This document shows positions 55,406-63,719 of a stretch of 64,000 nucleotides of DNA, one piece after another. Numbering within the stretch: the stretch's first letter is position 1; each line of letters opens with the position of its first letter. Source of the stretch: Arhodomonas aquaeolei DSM 8974 (lineage in GTDB: Bacteria; Pseudomonadota; Gammaproteobacteria; Nitrococcales; Nitrococcaceae); NCBI RefSeq assembly GCF_000374645.1, contig NZ_KB894812.1, positions 1 through 64,000 of the forward strand, written 5' to 3'. The notes under the pieces were generated by a model. The model did no database searches. It worked only from the letters and a program-made list of their open reading frames with translations, and was not told the origin of the DNA. A program made the position numbers and the translations under genes.

Positions 55406-56374
55406 ATGATCGCCTCCCCGCCCCCTGACGACGGGTTCCGGCCGGCCCCGTGGCTGCCCGGCGCCCATGCCCAGACGATATGGCCGGCGCTGTGCCGCCC
55501 TACTCCGCACGTGACACTCACCCGCCACCCGGTGACCCTGCCCGACGGCGCGGTCATACACACCTACTGGGGGCCGGAACGCCCGGGACCACTGGTACTC
55601 CTGCTCCACGGACTCGGCGGCGATGCCGGCGCCCCTTACTGTCGGGGACTCGTGCGCGCCCTCGCCGCCGCGGATTTCCAGGCGGTCGTCATCGAGGGTC
55701 GCGGCACCGGCGGCCAGCCCGGACGGCGTTTCTACCACGCCGGGGCCTGGCGGGACCCGGCCGCGGTACTGGCACGGCTGCCTGTCGCCGATCCGAGACG
55801 CACCGTTCATGCGGTCGGCATCTCCATAGGCGGCAGCATCCTGCTGAACTGGCTCGCCGCCACCGGCGAGGACTGCCCCCTGGCCTCGGCCGTCGCCGTG
55901 TCCACGCCTTTCGATCTCGCCGCCTGTGCCGCAAACATCGACCGCGGATTCGCCCGCGTCTACCAGGCCTACCTGCTCAACGGCCTGCGACGCCTGCTGC
56001 GCCGGCGCGCCCGCCACAACGGTGCACCGGTGCCCGCGCTCACCGGCATCCGCTCGCTGAGGGCGTTCGACGAGCGCATCACCGCGCCGCTGCACGGCTT
56101 CCGCAACGCCGCCGACTACTACCGGCGGGCCAGCACCGCCGGTCGGCTCGCGGCCGTGACCCGCCCCTGCCTGCTGATCCAGGCCGAGGACGACCCGTTC
56201 GTGCCGGCATCCACCATCCCCACGGCCTCCGCGCTGGGCCCGCGGACCCGGCTGGAGCGCCAGCCCCGGGGCGGTCATGTAGGATTCGTGAGCGGTCCGC
56301 ACCCCCTCGCCGCGGACTACTGGCTGGAACGTCGAGTACCTCACTGGATCGCCGCAGCATCCGCCATTCTGTGA
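55406..56374 (+). CDS. YheT-family alpha/beta hydrolase (322 aa)
   Basis: YheT/ABHD-type hydrolase. It opens FRPAPWLPGAHAQTIWPAL, the usual family start, and has LVLLLHGLGGDAGAPYCRG (about residues 56-74), the nucleophile elbow VGISIGGSILLNWL (about 138-151) and the catalytic His in RGGHVGF near residue 292. Family members are putative esterases with poorly defined substrates. I choose ATG 55406; the frame extends 60 residues upstream without family similarity. It is divergent from the DUF294 gene. Confidence 0.9.
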   Translation: MIASPPPDDGFRPAPWLPGAHAQTIWPALCRPTPHVTLTRHPVTLPDGAVIHTYWGPERPGPLVLLLHGLGGDAGAPYCRGLVRALAAADFQAVVIEGRGTGGQPGRRFYHAGAWRDPAAVLARLPVADPRRTVHAVGISIGGSILLNWLAATGEDCPLASAVAVSTPFDLAACAANIDRGFARVYQAYLLNGLRRLLRRRARHNGAPVPALTGIRSLRAFDERITAPLHGFRNAADYYRRASTAGRLAAVTRPCLLIQAEDDPFVPASTIPTASALGPRTRLERQPRGGHVGFVSGPHPLAADYWLERRVPHWIAAASAIL

Positions 56375-56456
56375 CCCTGCCCACGAAACCCCCGTGATCG
56401 TGGCGGTCTTTGCCGCGTTTTACCCTCTTTAGACTGCGTCCCCGAGTCGGGGGGCT

Positions 56457-56539
56457 CACGGGCACTGGGGTATTCCCAGCACATGTCAGGCCACGACGGG
56501 CGTCACGCCCGCCGCAAGGGACTCATGTGTCCGCCCGTG
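56457..56539 (+). ncRNA. Possible structured leader RNA of the PA14-protein gene
   Basis: Nested perfect stems suggest a three-way junction. P1 is CACGGGC (56457-56463) with GCCCGTG (56533-56539). P2 is CTGGG (56465-56469) with CCCAG (56475-56479). P3 is CACATG (56480-56485) with CATGTG (56524-56529), and it encloses P4, CGGGCG (56497-56502) with CGCCCG (56506-56511). It ends 42 bases before the start codon. I do not recognise a known riboswitch class. Confidence 0.4.
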
Positions 56540-56581
56540 CCTCCCGCGAAACCCAAATCCGTGTCGCCTGGAGGCATTCCC

Positions 56582-58465
56582 ATGAGCCAATTCGGCCAGC
56601 GGACGCGCAGCGAGGGAAACCGCAGCGCCGGTCGTGAACGCCAGGGACGGACCCCGCTACGCATCGCCCTCGCCACCCTGCTGCTCGGCAGCACCCTGCC
56701 CGGGGCCGCCTCGGCCGCCGCCGTGCAGGCCGAGTACTGGTACGGGATCGACGGCGGTGGTTACATCTCCACCCTCGAACAGGACCCGCGATTCCCGGAC
56801 CAGCCGGACGAGACCCGTGAGCTGGACCGACTGGACCTGCCGCGCAACGTCGCCGACAACTACGGCGCCCGCATGCGCGCCCTGCTGGTGGCCCCCTCCA
56901 GCGGCTACTACACGTTCTGGGTGGCCGGCGACGACCAGTCGCATCTGCTGCTCGGCACCGACGATACCGAGGCCAGCAGCCGCCTGATCGCCAGCGTCTC
57001 GTGGTGGACCCAGCCCGAGGAGTGGTACAAGTACGCCGCCCAGCGCTCCGAGCCCATCTACCTGAACGCCGGCCAGCGCTATTACATCGAGGCCCGCGTC
57101 AAGGAAGGCCAGGGCGGCGATCATCTGTCCGTGGCCTGGTCCGGTCCGGACTTCGACCGGCGCATGATCGGCACGAGCGCACTGGAACCGCTGGATGGCG
57201 GTGACACGGCGACCGACTCCGGCAGTGGCGACAGCTCCGGCACGTCGGACACATCGGGCGACACGGCCGGCGGCACCGACACCCCGCTCACCGTGGAGTA
57301 CTGGGGCAACATCTCCGGTGGTCGTATCGGTAATCTGATCCAGGATCCCCGTTTCCCGGATGACCCGGACCGCAGCATCACCGTCGAGCGCCTGGACCTG
57401 CCACGCAACGTCGCCGACAACTATGGCGCCCGTGTTCGCGGGGTGCTCACCGCGCCGAAGACCGGCAACTACACTTTCTGGATCGCCGGCGACGACCAGT
57501 CCCGGCTGTACCTCGGCAGCGACGCGAGCGCCGCGAGCCGCGAGCTCATCGCCAGCGTCTCGTGGTGGAGCTATCCGGAGGAGTGGAACAAGTACGCGGC
57601 CCAGCGCTCCCAGCGTATCCACCTCGAGGCGGGCGAGCAGTACTACATCGAGGCCCAGCTGAAGGAGGGCCAGGGGGGCGACCACCTCTCCGTAGCCTGG
57701 TCCGGCCCCGGCTTCAAGCGCCGCATCATCGAGGCGGATGCCTTGAGCGGCTACAACGGCTCCGGCTCGTCGACGGACTCCGGCTCGTCGACGGACTCCG
57801 GCTCGTCGACGGACTCCGGCTCCACGACGGACTCCGGCTCCACGACGGACTCCGGCTCCACGACGGACTCCGGCTCCACGACGGATTCCGGCTCCACGAC
57901 GGATTCGGGCTCCACGACGGATTCCGGCTCCACGACGGATTCGGGCTCCACGACGGATTCGGGCTCCACGACGGACTCGGGCTCGACGACCACCGTCGAC
58001 ACCGACCAGGACGGGATCACCAACGACCAGGACACGGACGACGACGGTGACGGTCTCCCCGACACCTGGGAGACGACCTACGGCCTCGATCCGCTGGATC
58101 CGTCCGACGCCGGCAGCGACGCCGACGGCGACGGCGCCACCGCCCTGGAGGAGTACACCGCCGGGACCGACCCGACGGATCCGGCCAGCGTGCCGGCGGC
58201 CCCGGCGATCGCCGTGCAGTGGAACGCCCCGTCCGAGCGCACCGACGGGACGTCGCTCGCGATGAGCGAGATCGACGGTTACCGCATCTACTGGGCCGAG
58301 AGCGGCCAGTCCCTGCAGGCCGGTGCCCGCATCGATGACGCCTACCAGACCGAGTACGTCATCGAGGGGCTCGAGAGCGGTACGACCTACCGCATCGCAG
58401 TGACCGCCATCGCCAGCGACGGCGGCGAAAGCGAGCGCTCCGAGACGGTCTCCGTCACCCCGTAA
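56582..58465 (+). CDS. Secreted double-PA14 protein with Ser/Thr/Asp repeat tract, calcium-type repeats and FnIII domain (627 aa)
   Basis: A basic N-terminus leads to a signal peptide ending LPGAASAAA near residue 43. Two PA14-type domains follow (about 48-205 and 236-390), nearly identical in long stretches such as [14 protein letters not shown] and [17 protein letters not shown]14 folds bind carbohydrate. Next come twelve six-residue repeats ([12 protein letters not shown], about 395-466), thrombospondin type 3-like Asp-rich repeats ([18 protein letters not shown], about 470-536) and a fibronectin type III domain (about 539-627). ATG 56582 has GGAGG 8 bases upstream. Probably a surface or extracellular adhesin-like protein; no anchor or sorting signal is visible. 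Confidence 0.85.
   Translation: MSQFGQRTRSEGNRSAGRERQGRTPLRIALATLLLGSTLPGAASAAAVQAEYWYGIDGGGYISTLEQDPRFPDQPDETRELDRLDLPRNVADNYGARMRALLVAPSSGYYTFWVAGDDQSHLLLGTDDTEASSRLIASVSWWTQPEEWYKYAAQRSEPIYLNAGQRYYIEARVKEGQGGDHLSVAWSGPDFDRRMIGTSALEPLDGGDTATDSGSGDSSGTSDTSGDTAGGTDTPLTVEYWGNISGGRIGNLIQDPRFPDDPDRSITVERLDLPRNVADNYGARVRGVLTAPKTGNYTFWIAGDDQSRLYLGSDASAASRELIASVSWWSYPEEWNKYAAQRSQRIHLEAGEQYYIEAQLKEGQGGDHLSVAWSGPGFKRRIIEADALSGYNGSGSSTDSGSSTDSGSSTDSGSTTDSGSTTDSGSTTDSGSTTDSGSTTDSGSTTDSGSTTDSGSTTDSGSTTDSGSTTTVDTDQDGITNDQDTDDDGDGLPDTWETTYGLDPLDPSDAGSDADGDGATALEEYTAGTDPTDPASVPAAPAIAVQWNAPSERTDGTSLAMSEIDGYRIYWAESGQSLQAGARIDDAYQTEYVIEGLESGTTYRIAVTAIASDGGESERSETVSVTP
57764..57979 (+). repeat. Tandem 18-bp repeat, 12 units, inside the PA14-protein gene
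   Basis: Twelve in-frame 18-bp units start GGCTC; the first three read GGCTCGTCGACGGACTCC (GSSTDS), the rest GGCTCCACGACGGAYTCB (GSTTDS), and a thirteenth is partial. Sub-variants are ordered, with ACTCC units first, then ATTCC/ATTCG, so the tract grew by recent stepwise duplication. Copy number is likely to vary by slippage. Confidence 0.95.
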
Positions 58466-58478
58466 CCCCCCTGCCCGC

Positions 58479-58504
58479 CCCCGGGCCGCCGCGGCGGCCC
58501 GGGG
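58479..58504 (+). terminator. GC-rich hairpin after the PA14-protein gene
   Basis: CCCCGGGCCGCC (58479-58490) and GGCGGCCCGGGG (58493-58504) form a perfect 12-bp dyad with only two bases between, 14 bp after the stop. Some inner pairs must open to form a loop. No U-tract follows. Confidence 0.5.
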
Positions 58505-58726
58505 CATCCGGGCGCGAACCCGCCCCACAGACGGCCCCGGCCAATCCCATCACGCGTATTCCAGGCCGCCCCTCATGGCCTGCGCCGACCACCCACACGG
58601 CATGCATGGCCGTGCCCCCTTCCTGCACCCCTGACGTCGCGCCATACGGGCCACCGACCGGGTTTCGATGAAACAGGCAAGGTAGTAGTGTTCCCGGGGA
58701 AACCACCGCACGGGGACGAACCACCG

Positions 58727-59560
58727 ATGAGCCTGGCAGGAAAGACCCTCTTCATCACCGGTGCCAGCCGTGGCGTGGGCAAGGCGATCGGCCTGCGCGC
58801 CGCCCGGGACGGCGCCAACGTCGTGATCGCGGCGAAGACCGCCGAGCCCCACCCGCGCCTGCCCGGCACCATCCATACCGCCGCCGAGGAGATCGAGGCC
58901 GCGGGCGGCCGTGCCCTGCCGGTGGTCACCGACATCCGCGACGAGGCCAGCGTGGAGGCCGCCGTGCGCCAGGCCGTCGAGCACTTCGGCGGCATCGACG
59001 TGCTCGTCAACAACGCCAGCGCCATCAACCTCTCAGGCAGCCTCGAGCTGCCCATGAAGCGCTACGACCTGATGCAGCAGGTCAACACCCGGGGCAGCTT
59101 CCTGTGCGCGCAGAAATGCCTGCCGCACCTGTTCGAGGCGGACAACCCCCACGTGCTCATGCTCTCGCCGCCGCTGGACATGCACCCGCGCTGGTTCCGC
59201 GACCACCCCGCCTACACCATCGCCAAGTACGGCATGAGCATGTGCGTGCTCGGCATGGCGGAGGAATTCCGCGAGCAGGGCGTGGCGTTCAACGCACTGT
59301 GGCCGCGGACCCTGCTCAAGACCGCCGCCGTGGACAACCTCCTCGGCGGCCCGGAGGTCTCCGGCCGGGGCCGCTACCCGAGCATCGTCGCGGACGCGGC
59401 ATACACCATCGTGACGCGGCCGTCCCGGCAGTGCACCGGGCAGTTCTTCATCGACGAGACGGTGCTGCGCGAGGCCGGGGTCAGCGACTTCTCGCCCTAC
59501 CGGGTGGACCCGGAGCGCGGCGAGGACGAGCTGCAGCTGGACCTGTTCGTGCGTCCGTGA
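58727..59560 (+). CDS. SDR-family oxidoreductase, HSDL2/AtuB-like (277 aa)
   Basis: Classical SDR: TGASRGVGKAIGLRAARDGANVV (about residues 10-32), VLVNNASAI, catalytic Tyr-x3-Lys in YTIAKYG (about 164-170). The inserts KTAEPHPRLPGTIHTAAEEI and LWPRTLLKTAAV are typical of hydroxysteroid-dehydrogenase-like 2 and AtuB-type proteins, which work on lipid or terpenoid-derived alcohols or CoA esters. I use the ATG at 58727; the frame also allows 58688. It is convergent with the methyltransferase gene, 6 bp apart. Confidence 0.85.
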   Translation: MSLAGKTLFITGASRGVGKAIGLRAARDGANVVIAAKTAEPHPRLPGTIHTAAEEIEAAGGRALPVVTDIRDEASVEAAVRQAVEHFGGIDVLVNNASAINLSGSLELPMKRYDLMQQVNTRGSFLCAQKCLPHLFEADNPHVLMLSPPLDMHPRWFRDHPAYTIAKYGMSMCVLGMAEEFREQGVAFNALWPRTLLKTAAVDNLLGGPEVSGRGRYPSIVADAAYTIVTRPSRQCTGQFFIDETVLREAGVSDFSPYRVDPERGEDELQLDLFVRP

Positions 59561-59566
59561 CGGCGC

Positions 59567-60307
59567 TCAGGCGGGCCGGCGCGCCACGCGCAGGGTGAGC
59601 GGCCAGCGCACCCGGCGCGGCTCCTCGCCCCAGAGCCCGTCGAGCTCGCGGGCGAGGCCGGCCATGGGCCCGGCGCCTGCGGCCTCGGCACGCTTCACGC
59701 CGGACCAGGTGGCGACGTAATCGAGGAAGGCGTCCCGGGTCCACGTCCGCTCCATCCCGAACGCCGGCGCGGCGAGCTCGGGCCAGGGCAGCGTCAGGCC
59801 CGGGTAGCCGGCAGCCACCCACCAGCGCTCCGGCGGCCAGTACGCGGCGAGGGTGTCGTCATGGAACCGGCGCACCACCGCATCGATCGCCGGCGCCACC
59901 GCGCACAGGGCGTAGCCCCAGACGGCGAGCACGCCGCCCGGGCGCAGCACCCACTCGACCTCGCGGAAGAACGCCGCGGTATCCAGCCAGTGAAGGCCCT
60001 GGGCGATGGTGACGGCATCCACGCAGGCGGCGGTCAGCGGCACGGCCTCGCCGCGGGCGACCACCGGCAGGACGGTCCCCACGGGCATGGCCGCGAGCTG
60101 GCGTTGCGAGAGGTCGGTGGCGATCACGGCCCCGAAATGACGCGCCAGCCCCGCCGACGCCTGGCCGCTGCCCGCCGCACAGTCCCAGGCCGCGTCCCGG
60201 CGCTGCGTCTGGTCGGCGAGCCAGTCGAACAGCCCGGCGGGATAGTCCGGGCGCGCGCGGGCATAGTCGCCGGCGTGGCCGCCGAAGTGGTCCCGGCGGT
60301 CAGCCAT
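59567..60307 (-). CDS. Class I SAM-dependent methyltransferase (246 aa)
   Basis: Methyltransferase type 11 fold. Starts RRDHFGGHAGDYARARPDYPAGLFDWL; the SAM loop is AWDCAAGSGQASAGLARHF (about residues 39-57), motif II ATDLS, and AQGLHWLDTAAFFREVEWVLRPGG (about 103-126) is the usual post-motif. Substrate unknown. Its start overlaps the upstream DUF72 gene by 8 bp. Confidence 0.87.
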   Translation of the reverse strand: MADRRDHFGGHAGDYARARPDYPAGLFDWLADQTQRRDAAWDCAAGSGQASAGLARHFGAVIATDLSQRQLAAMPVGTVLPVVARGEAVPLTAACVDAVTIAQGLHWLDTAAFFREVEWVLRPGGVLAVWGYALCAVAPAIDAVVRRFHDDTLAAYWPPERWWVAAGYPGLTLPWPELAAPAFGMERTWTRDAFLDYVATWSGVKRAEAAGAGPMAGLARELDGLWGEEPRRVRWPLTLRVARRPA

Positions 60308-61022
60308 CGAGCCGGGCCTGCAGCCGCGCCGCGTCCACCACGGCGTGGCCGTCCTGGTCGTTGTTGAAGAACGTCCAGACCGCCCGCCCGGCATCGCGCT
60401 CGGCGGCCAGCCAGGACGCCCAGTCGTCCAGCTCGGCGTCGGTATAGCCGCCGCCCTCCCCGGCGCCACCATGCAGACGCAGGTACACGCGAGCGGCGGT
60501 CGCCACCCGCGGGTGGCCGGCCAGGGCGTCGTGCACGCACAGCGCGGCGTCGTGGCACCGGAGCACATCGAGGACCCCGCCCGTGAGCCAGCGCTCGTCC
60601 CGGAACTCCACCGCCCACGGCCACGCCGGGGCGGCGGCGAGGAAGGCGTCCAGGCGCTCCGGCACCGGCCGCCAGCGGGGCGGGAGCTGCAGCAGCACCC
60701 CGCCGAGCGCCCCGCCCAGGGCGTCCGCGACCTCGGCGAACCGGGGCAGACTCGCCTGCGGCTCGCGCAGGCGCTTGATGTGGCTGCCGTAGCGGCTGAA
60801 CTTGAGCACGAAGCGGAAGCCCTCCGGCACCTGCTCCCGCCAGCCCGCCACGGTCTCCGGCTTCGGGAGGCTGTAGAAGGTCCCGTTGATCTCCACCGCG
60901 GGGAAACGCTCCGCGTAGTAGGCGAGCCGCCGGGTACGCGCCAGCCCCGGCGGGTAGAAACGTTCCCGCCAGTGGTCGTAATCGTAGCCCGAGGTGGCGA
61001 TATGGACGTCCGCCGTGCTCAT
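60300..61022 (-). CDS. DUF72 (YecE-like) protein (240 aa)
   Basis: TIM-barrel DUF72 protein: HIATSGYDYDHWRERFYPPGL at the start, FPAVEINGTFYSLPKPET (about residues 38-55), FVLKFSRYGSHIKRL, and WTFFNNDQDGHAVVDAARL at the end are the conserved family blocks. Function is unknown; a phosphate- or metal-binding pocket has been suggested for the family. ATGA overlap with the Nudix gene. Confidence 0.88.
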   Translation of the reverse strand: MSTADVHIATSGYDYDHWRERFYPPGLARTRRLAYYAERFPAVEINGTFYSLPKPETVAGWREQVPEGFRFVLKFSRYGSHIKRLREPQASLPRFAEVADALGGALGGVLLQLPPRWRPVPERLDAFLAAAPAWPWAVEFRDERWLTGGVLDVLRCHDAALCVHDALAGHPRVATAARVYLRLHGGAGEGGGYTDAELDDWASWLAAERDAGRAVWTFFNNDQDGHAVVDAARLQARLDG

Positions 61023-61543
61023 CGCAGCGCCGGCCCCCATTCGGGCTCGTGGCCGCGCCCGGACAGCCAGTCGAACAGCGCGGGCCCGGTGCCGTGGGGC
61101 CACGGGCGCACCCGCGCGGGCGCCAGGCAGCGGATCTCGGCGAGCTCCTCGCCGGCCGCGGGCTCGCCGGTGAGCGGCACGTGATAGGCGATGAGGAGCT
61201 GGTTGTTGCGGTAGTAGGGATACAGGCCGAGGAACCCCGCCGACGCCCCGGCGACGCACAGCTCCTCGTCGATCTCGCGCAGCACGCCCTCTTCGGGCGT
61301 TTCACCGGGCTCCAGGAAGCCCGTGACCAGCCCGAACCGTCCCTCGGGCCAGCCCCGGTTGCGCGCCAGCACCACCCGACCGTCCGGTGTCTCCGCGATC
61401 GCGGCCACCACCGGCACGGGGTTGTCCCAGAACACGAACGCACACCCCTCGCCGGGGCAGGCAAGACGCGGTATGCCGCCGAGCTCGCGGCGCACCAGAT
61501 CCCCGCCGCACTGGGGACAGTACCGGCGTCGCTCCTCGCTCAT
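61019..61543 (-). CDS. Nudix hydrolase with N-terminal zinc ribbon (174 aa)
   Basis: Residues 1-36 hold four cysteines (CPQC near 9-12 and CPGEGC near 29-34), a zinc ribbon as in NudC-type NADH pyrophosphatases. The Nudix box is GFLEPGETPEEGVLREIDEELCV (about residues 75-97), with REIDEE intact and Cys in place of the usual Gly. It cleaves a nucleoside diphosphate linked to another group. It overlaps both flanking genes by four bases. Confidence 0.9.
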   Translation of the reverse strand: MSEERRRYCPQCGGDLVRRELGGIPRLACPGEGCAFVFWDNPVPVVAAIAETPDGRVVLARNRGWPEGRFGLVTGFLEPGETPEEGVLREIDEELCVAGASAGFLGLYPYYRNNQLLIAYHVPLTGEPAAGEELAEIRCLAPARVRPWPHGTGPALFDWLSGRGHEPEWGPALR

Positions 61544-62442
61544 GCCCGCATTGTAGGCGCCGCCGCCGCGGCATTGGAATCCGGCGGCGCCGGCAACATC
61601 GCCATGAAGGCCGTCAGCGCCGCCGAGCTCGCCGCCTCCGGCGGGGCCACGAACCGGGTGACCACCGAGGCCACGTCCTCGGGCAGCGTCAGACCATGGA
61701 CGCCGTAGCCGGCCCCGCGCGCCGCGACCACCGTGGCCGGCAGCATGGCGAAGCCCATGCCCGCGGCCACGCAGCCGAGCATGGCATCGACGGTGCCGAA
61801 CTCGAAGATCCGCGCCGCCGGCACCCCCTCACCGGCCAGGAAGAGCTCGATGCGCTGGCGGTAGCTGCAACCCTGGCGGAAGGCCATGAACGCGCTGCTC
61901 GCGAGACGCCCGGGATCGGGCAGGTGCGTCTGCGTCAGCGCAGCGGCGAGCACCAGTCGTTCGTGAAAGACCTCGCTCACCCGGTAGCCGGACAGCGGTA
62001 CCTCTCCGGCAACGAATGCACCATCCAGCGCCCCGTCCGCAAGCCCGGCGAACAGCTCCGCCGTCGTGCCCGTGATCAGCTCCAGCGTCACCGCCGGATA
62101 GTGCTCGTGGAAGGCCGCCAGTAGCGGCGGCAGGCGGACCGCGGCCGTCGTCTCCATGGCACCGATACGCAGCGTACCGGCGGGCTCGCCCTCCCCCCGC
62201 ACCTCGGCCACCGCCCCGTCGTGCAGCGCGAGCAGCCGCTCGGCATACCCGAGCAGCGACCGCCCCGCCGGCGTCAGACCGGCACCGCCGGCCCGGGTCA
62301 GCAGCCGCCGCCCGAGCTCGCCCTCGAGCTTCTTGACGTGGGCGGTGACATTGGACTGCACCGTGTGCGCCGACGCCGCCGCGGCGACGAAGCTGCCGGT
62401 GCGGGCGACGGCGACGAACAGGCGAAGCGAGCGGAGCTGCAT
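61540..62442 (-). CDS. LysR-family regulator (300 aa)
   Basis: N-terminal winged helix: LRSLRLFVAVARTGSFVAAAASAHTVQSNVTAHVKKLEGELGRRLLTR, the LysR signature. The effector domain follows from about residue 90 (GTLRIGAMETTAAVRLPPLL). It is divergent from an MFS gene, with LysR-type boxes between, and should regulate it. Its stop overlaps the Nudix start, making a four-gene run LysR-Nudix-DUF72-methyltransferase. I start at ATG 62442 (GGAG upstream). Confidence 0.9.
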   Translation of the reverse strand: MQLRSLRLFVAVARTGSFVAAAASAHTVQSNVTAHVKKLEGELGRRLLTRAGGAGLTPAGRSLLGYAERLLALHDGAVAEVRGEGEPAGTLRIGAMETTAAVRLPPLLAAFHEHYPAVTLELITGTTAELFAGLADGALDGAFVAGEVPLSGYRVSEVFHERLVLAAALTQTHLPDPGRLASSAFMAFRQGCSYRQRIELFLAGEGVPAARIFEFGTVDAMLGCVAAGMGFAMLPATVVAARGAGYGVHGLTLPEDVASVVTRFVAPPEAASSAALTAFMAMLPAPPDSNAAAAAPTMRA

Positions 62443-62463
62443 GAGGGATCTCCGAAGCACTTC

Positions 62464-62480
62464 TATCAGTAAAAATGATA
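62464..62480. promoter_or_regulatory. LysR-type box 1
   Basis: TATCA-GTAAAAA-TGATA is a perfect 5-bp dyad containing the T-N11-A pattern of LysR regulators. It lies 22 bp upstream of the lysR start in the divergent gap. Confidence 0.6.
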
Positions 62481-62494
62481 ACAGAGAGATAAAA

Positions 62495-62513
62495 CAATCA
62501 CTTTATATCATTG
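62495..62513. promoter_or_regulatory. LysR-type box 2
   Basis: CAAT-N11-ATTG is a second dyad, 31 bp from the first, nearer the MFS gene. It may be the activation site or overlap the MFS promoter. Confidence 0.4.
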
Positions 62514-62558
62514 ACGGGAGCGATTACCGTGGTCGCCGGATCACGACGGGAGCCCCGC

Positions 62559-63719
62559 ATGCGTCTGCCCACCGCCGGTCCCGGCCTCGCCGGGGCGGCC
62601 GCCACCTTCACCGGCATCGGTCTGGCGCGCTTCGCGTATACGCCGCTCATTCCCGCAATGGTGGACGCCGGGTGGTTCTCGGCCGCGCAGGCGGCGTACC
62701 TCGGCGCGGCCAACCTCCTCGGCTACCTGATCGGCGCGCTCACCGCCGACCGGCTCGCCTCGGCGCTCGGCGTCCCGCGTCTCGCCCGAGTGTCGATGGC
62801 GGGGCTGGTCGCGAGCTTCCTGCTGTGCGCGACCCCGGCGCCGTTTACCTGGTTCGCCCTGTGGCGCCTCATCTCCGGCATTACCGGGGCGGTGCTGATG
62901 ATCGCCGGCGTGTCCGCCGCCATCGGGGCGGTCCCGGCGGCACGCCGTGCCCAGACCACCGCACGGGTGTTCACCGGCATCGGCGTCGGCGTTCTGCTCG
63001 CCGCCGTGGTGGTGCCCCTGCTGCTGCGCGCCGGGCTCGGCGCCGCCTGGCTCGCCCTCGGCGGCCTGGCGCTCGGCGCCTGCCTCCTGGCCTGGCCCGC
63101 GTGGGGCCGGCTGTCCGCGCCGGAAGGCGCGAGCGCGGGCAACGGCGGCGCGACGGGCCGGCTGCTCGCGCTCACCGGCACCACCCTCGCCGCCTACGCC
63201 CTGGACGCGGTGGGCTTCATCCCGCACACGGTCTTCTGGGTGGACTACCTGGCGCGCGGCCGCGAGCTGGGGATGGACGCCGCCAGCGCGCAGTGGGCCC
63301 TGTTCGGCCTCGGCGCCGTCGCCGGTCCGGCGCTGGCGAGCTTTGCGGCCCGGCACCTCGGCTGGCGCCGGGCGCTGGTGGGCGTGCTCGCGGCCAAGGC
63401 GGGGATCGTCGCCCTGCCACTGGCCGTGCCGGGCCCGGCGGTACTGGCGGCGAGCTCGCTGGTCATGGGGGCGCTCGTGCCCGGCACGGTGGCGGTGACC
63501 TCGGCGCGGATCGCCGAGCTGGCGGGCATCGCCGATCACCGGCGCGTATGGGGCTGGGCGACCATCGCCTTCGCCCTGCTCCAGGCCGGCGGGGGCTACG
63601 CGCTGGCAGCGGTGTTCGAGCGCACCGACAGCTACCTGGCGCTGTTCGCGATCTCCACGGCCGCGCTGCTCGCCGCCGTGGCCCTGGCCTGGTCCTCCCC
63701 CGCCGGCACCGGGCGCTGA
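62559..63719 (+). CDS. YbfB/YjiJ-family MFS transporter (386 aa)
   Basis: Twelve-helix major facilitator of the YbfB/YjiJ group: GIGLARFAYTPLIPAMVDAGWFS (about residues 20-42) is the family hallmark, then AAYLGAANLLGYLIGALTADRLA and FALWRLISGITGAVLMIAGVSAAIG. Substrate unknown; export of small metabolites is likely. ATG 62559 has GGGAG upstream; 62511 is a possible longer start. Divergent from lysR. Confidence 0.88.
   Translation: MRLPTAGPGLAGAAATFTGIGLARFAYTPLIPAMVDAGWFSAAQAAYLGAANLLGYLIGALTADRLASALGVPRLARVSMAGLVASFLLCATPAPFTWFALWRLISGITGAVLMIAGVSAAIGAVPAARRAQTTARVFTGIGVGVLLAAVVVPLLLRAGLGAAWLALGGLALGACLLAWPAWGRLSAPEGASAGNGGATGRLLALTGTTLAAYALDAVGFIPHTVFWVDYLARGRELGMDAASAQWALFGLGAVAGPALASFAARHLGWRRALVGVLAAKAGIVALPLAVPGPAVLAASSLVMGALVPGTVAVTSARIAELAGIADHRRVWGWATIAFALLQAGGGYALAAVFERTDSYLALFAISTAALLAAVALAWSSPAGTGR

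Noticed and set aside
56457-56581. A cyclic-di-GMP (GEMM) or cobalamin riboswitch in the PA14 leader
   Set aside because: The conserved cores of these classes are not present; only generic stem pairing is seen.
57764-57979. Tandem repeat considered as a CRISPR array
   Set aside because: The units are contiguous without spacers, in frame, and inside a clear coding region.
57751-58065. Antisense frame coding for repeats of VVEPES in the PA14 gene
   Set aside because: It is the complement of the 18-bp tandem repeat and inherits its periodicity; there is no start signal.
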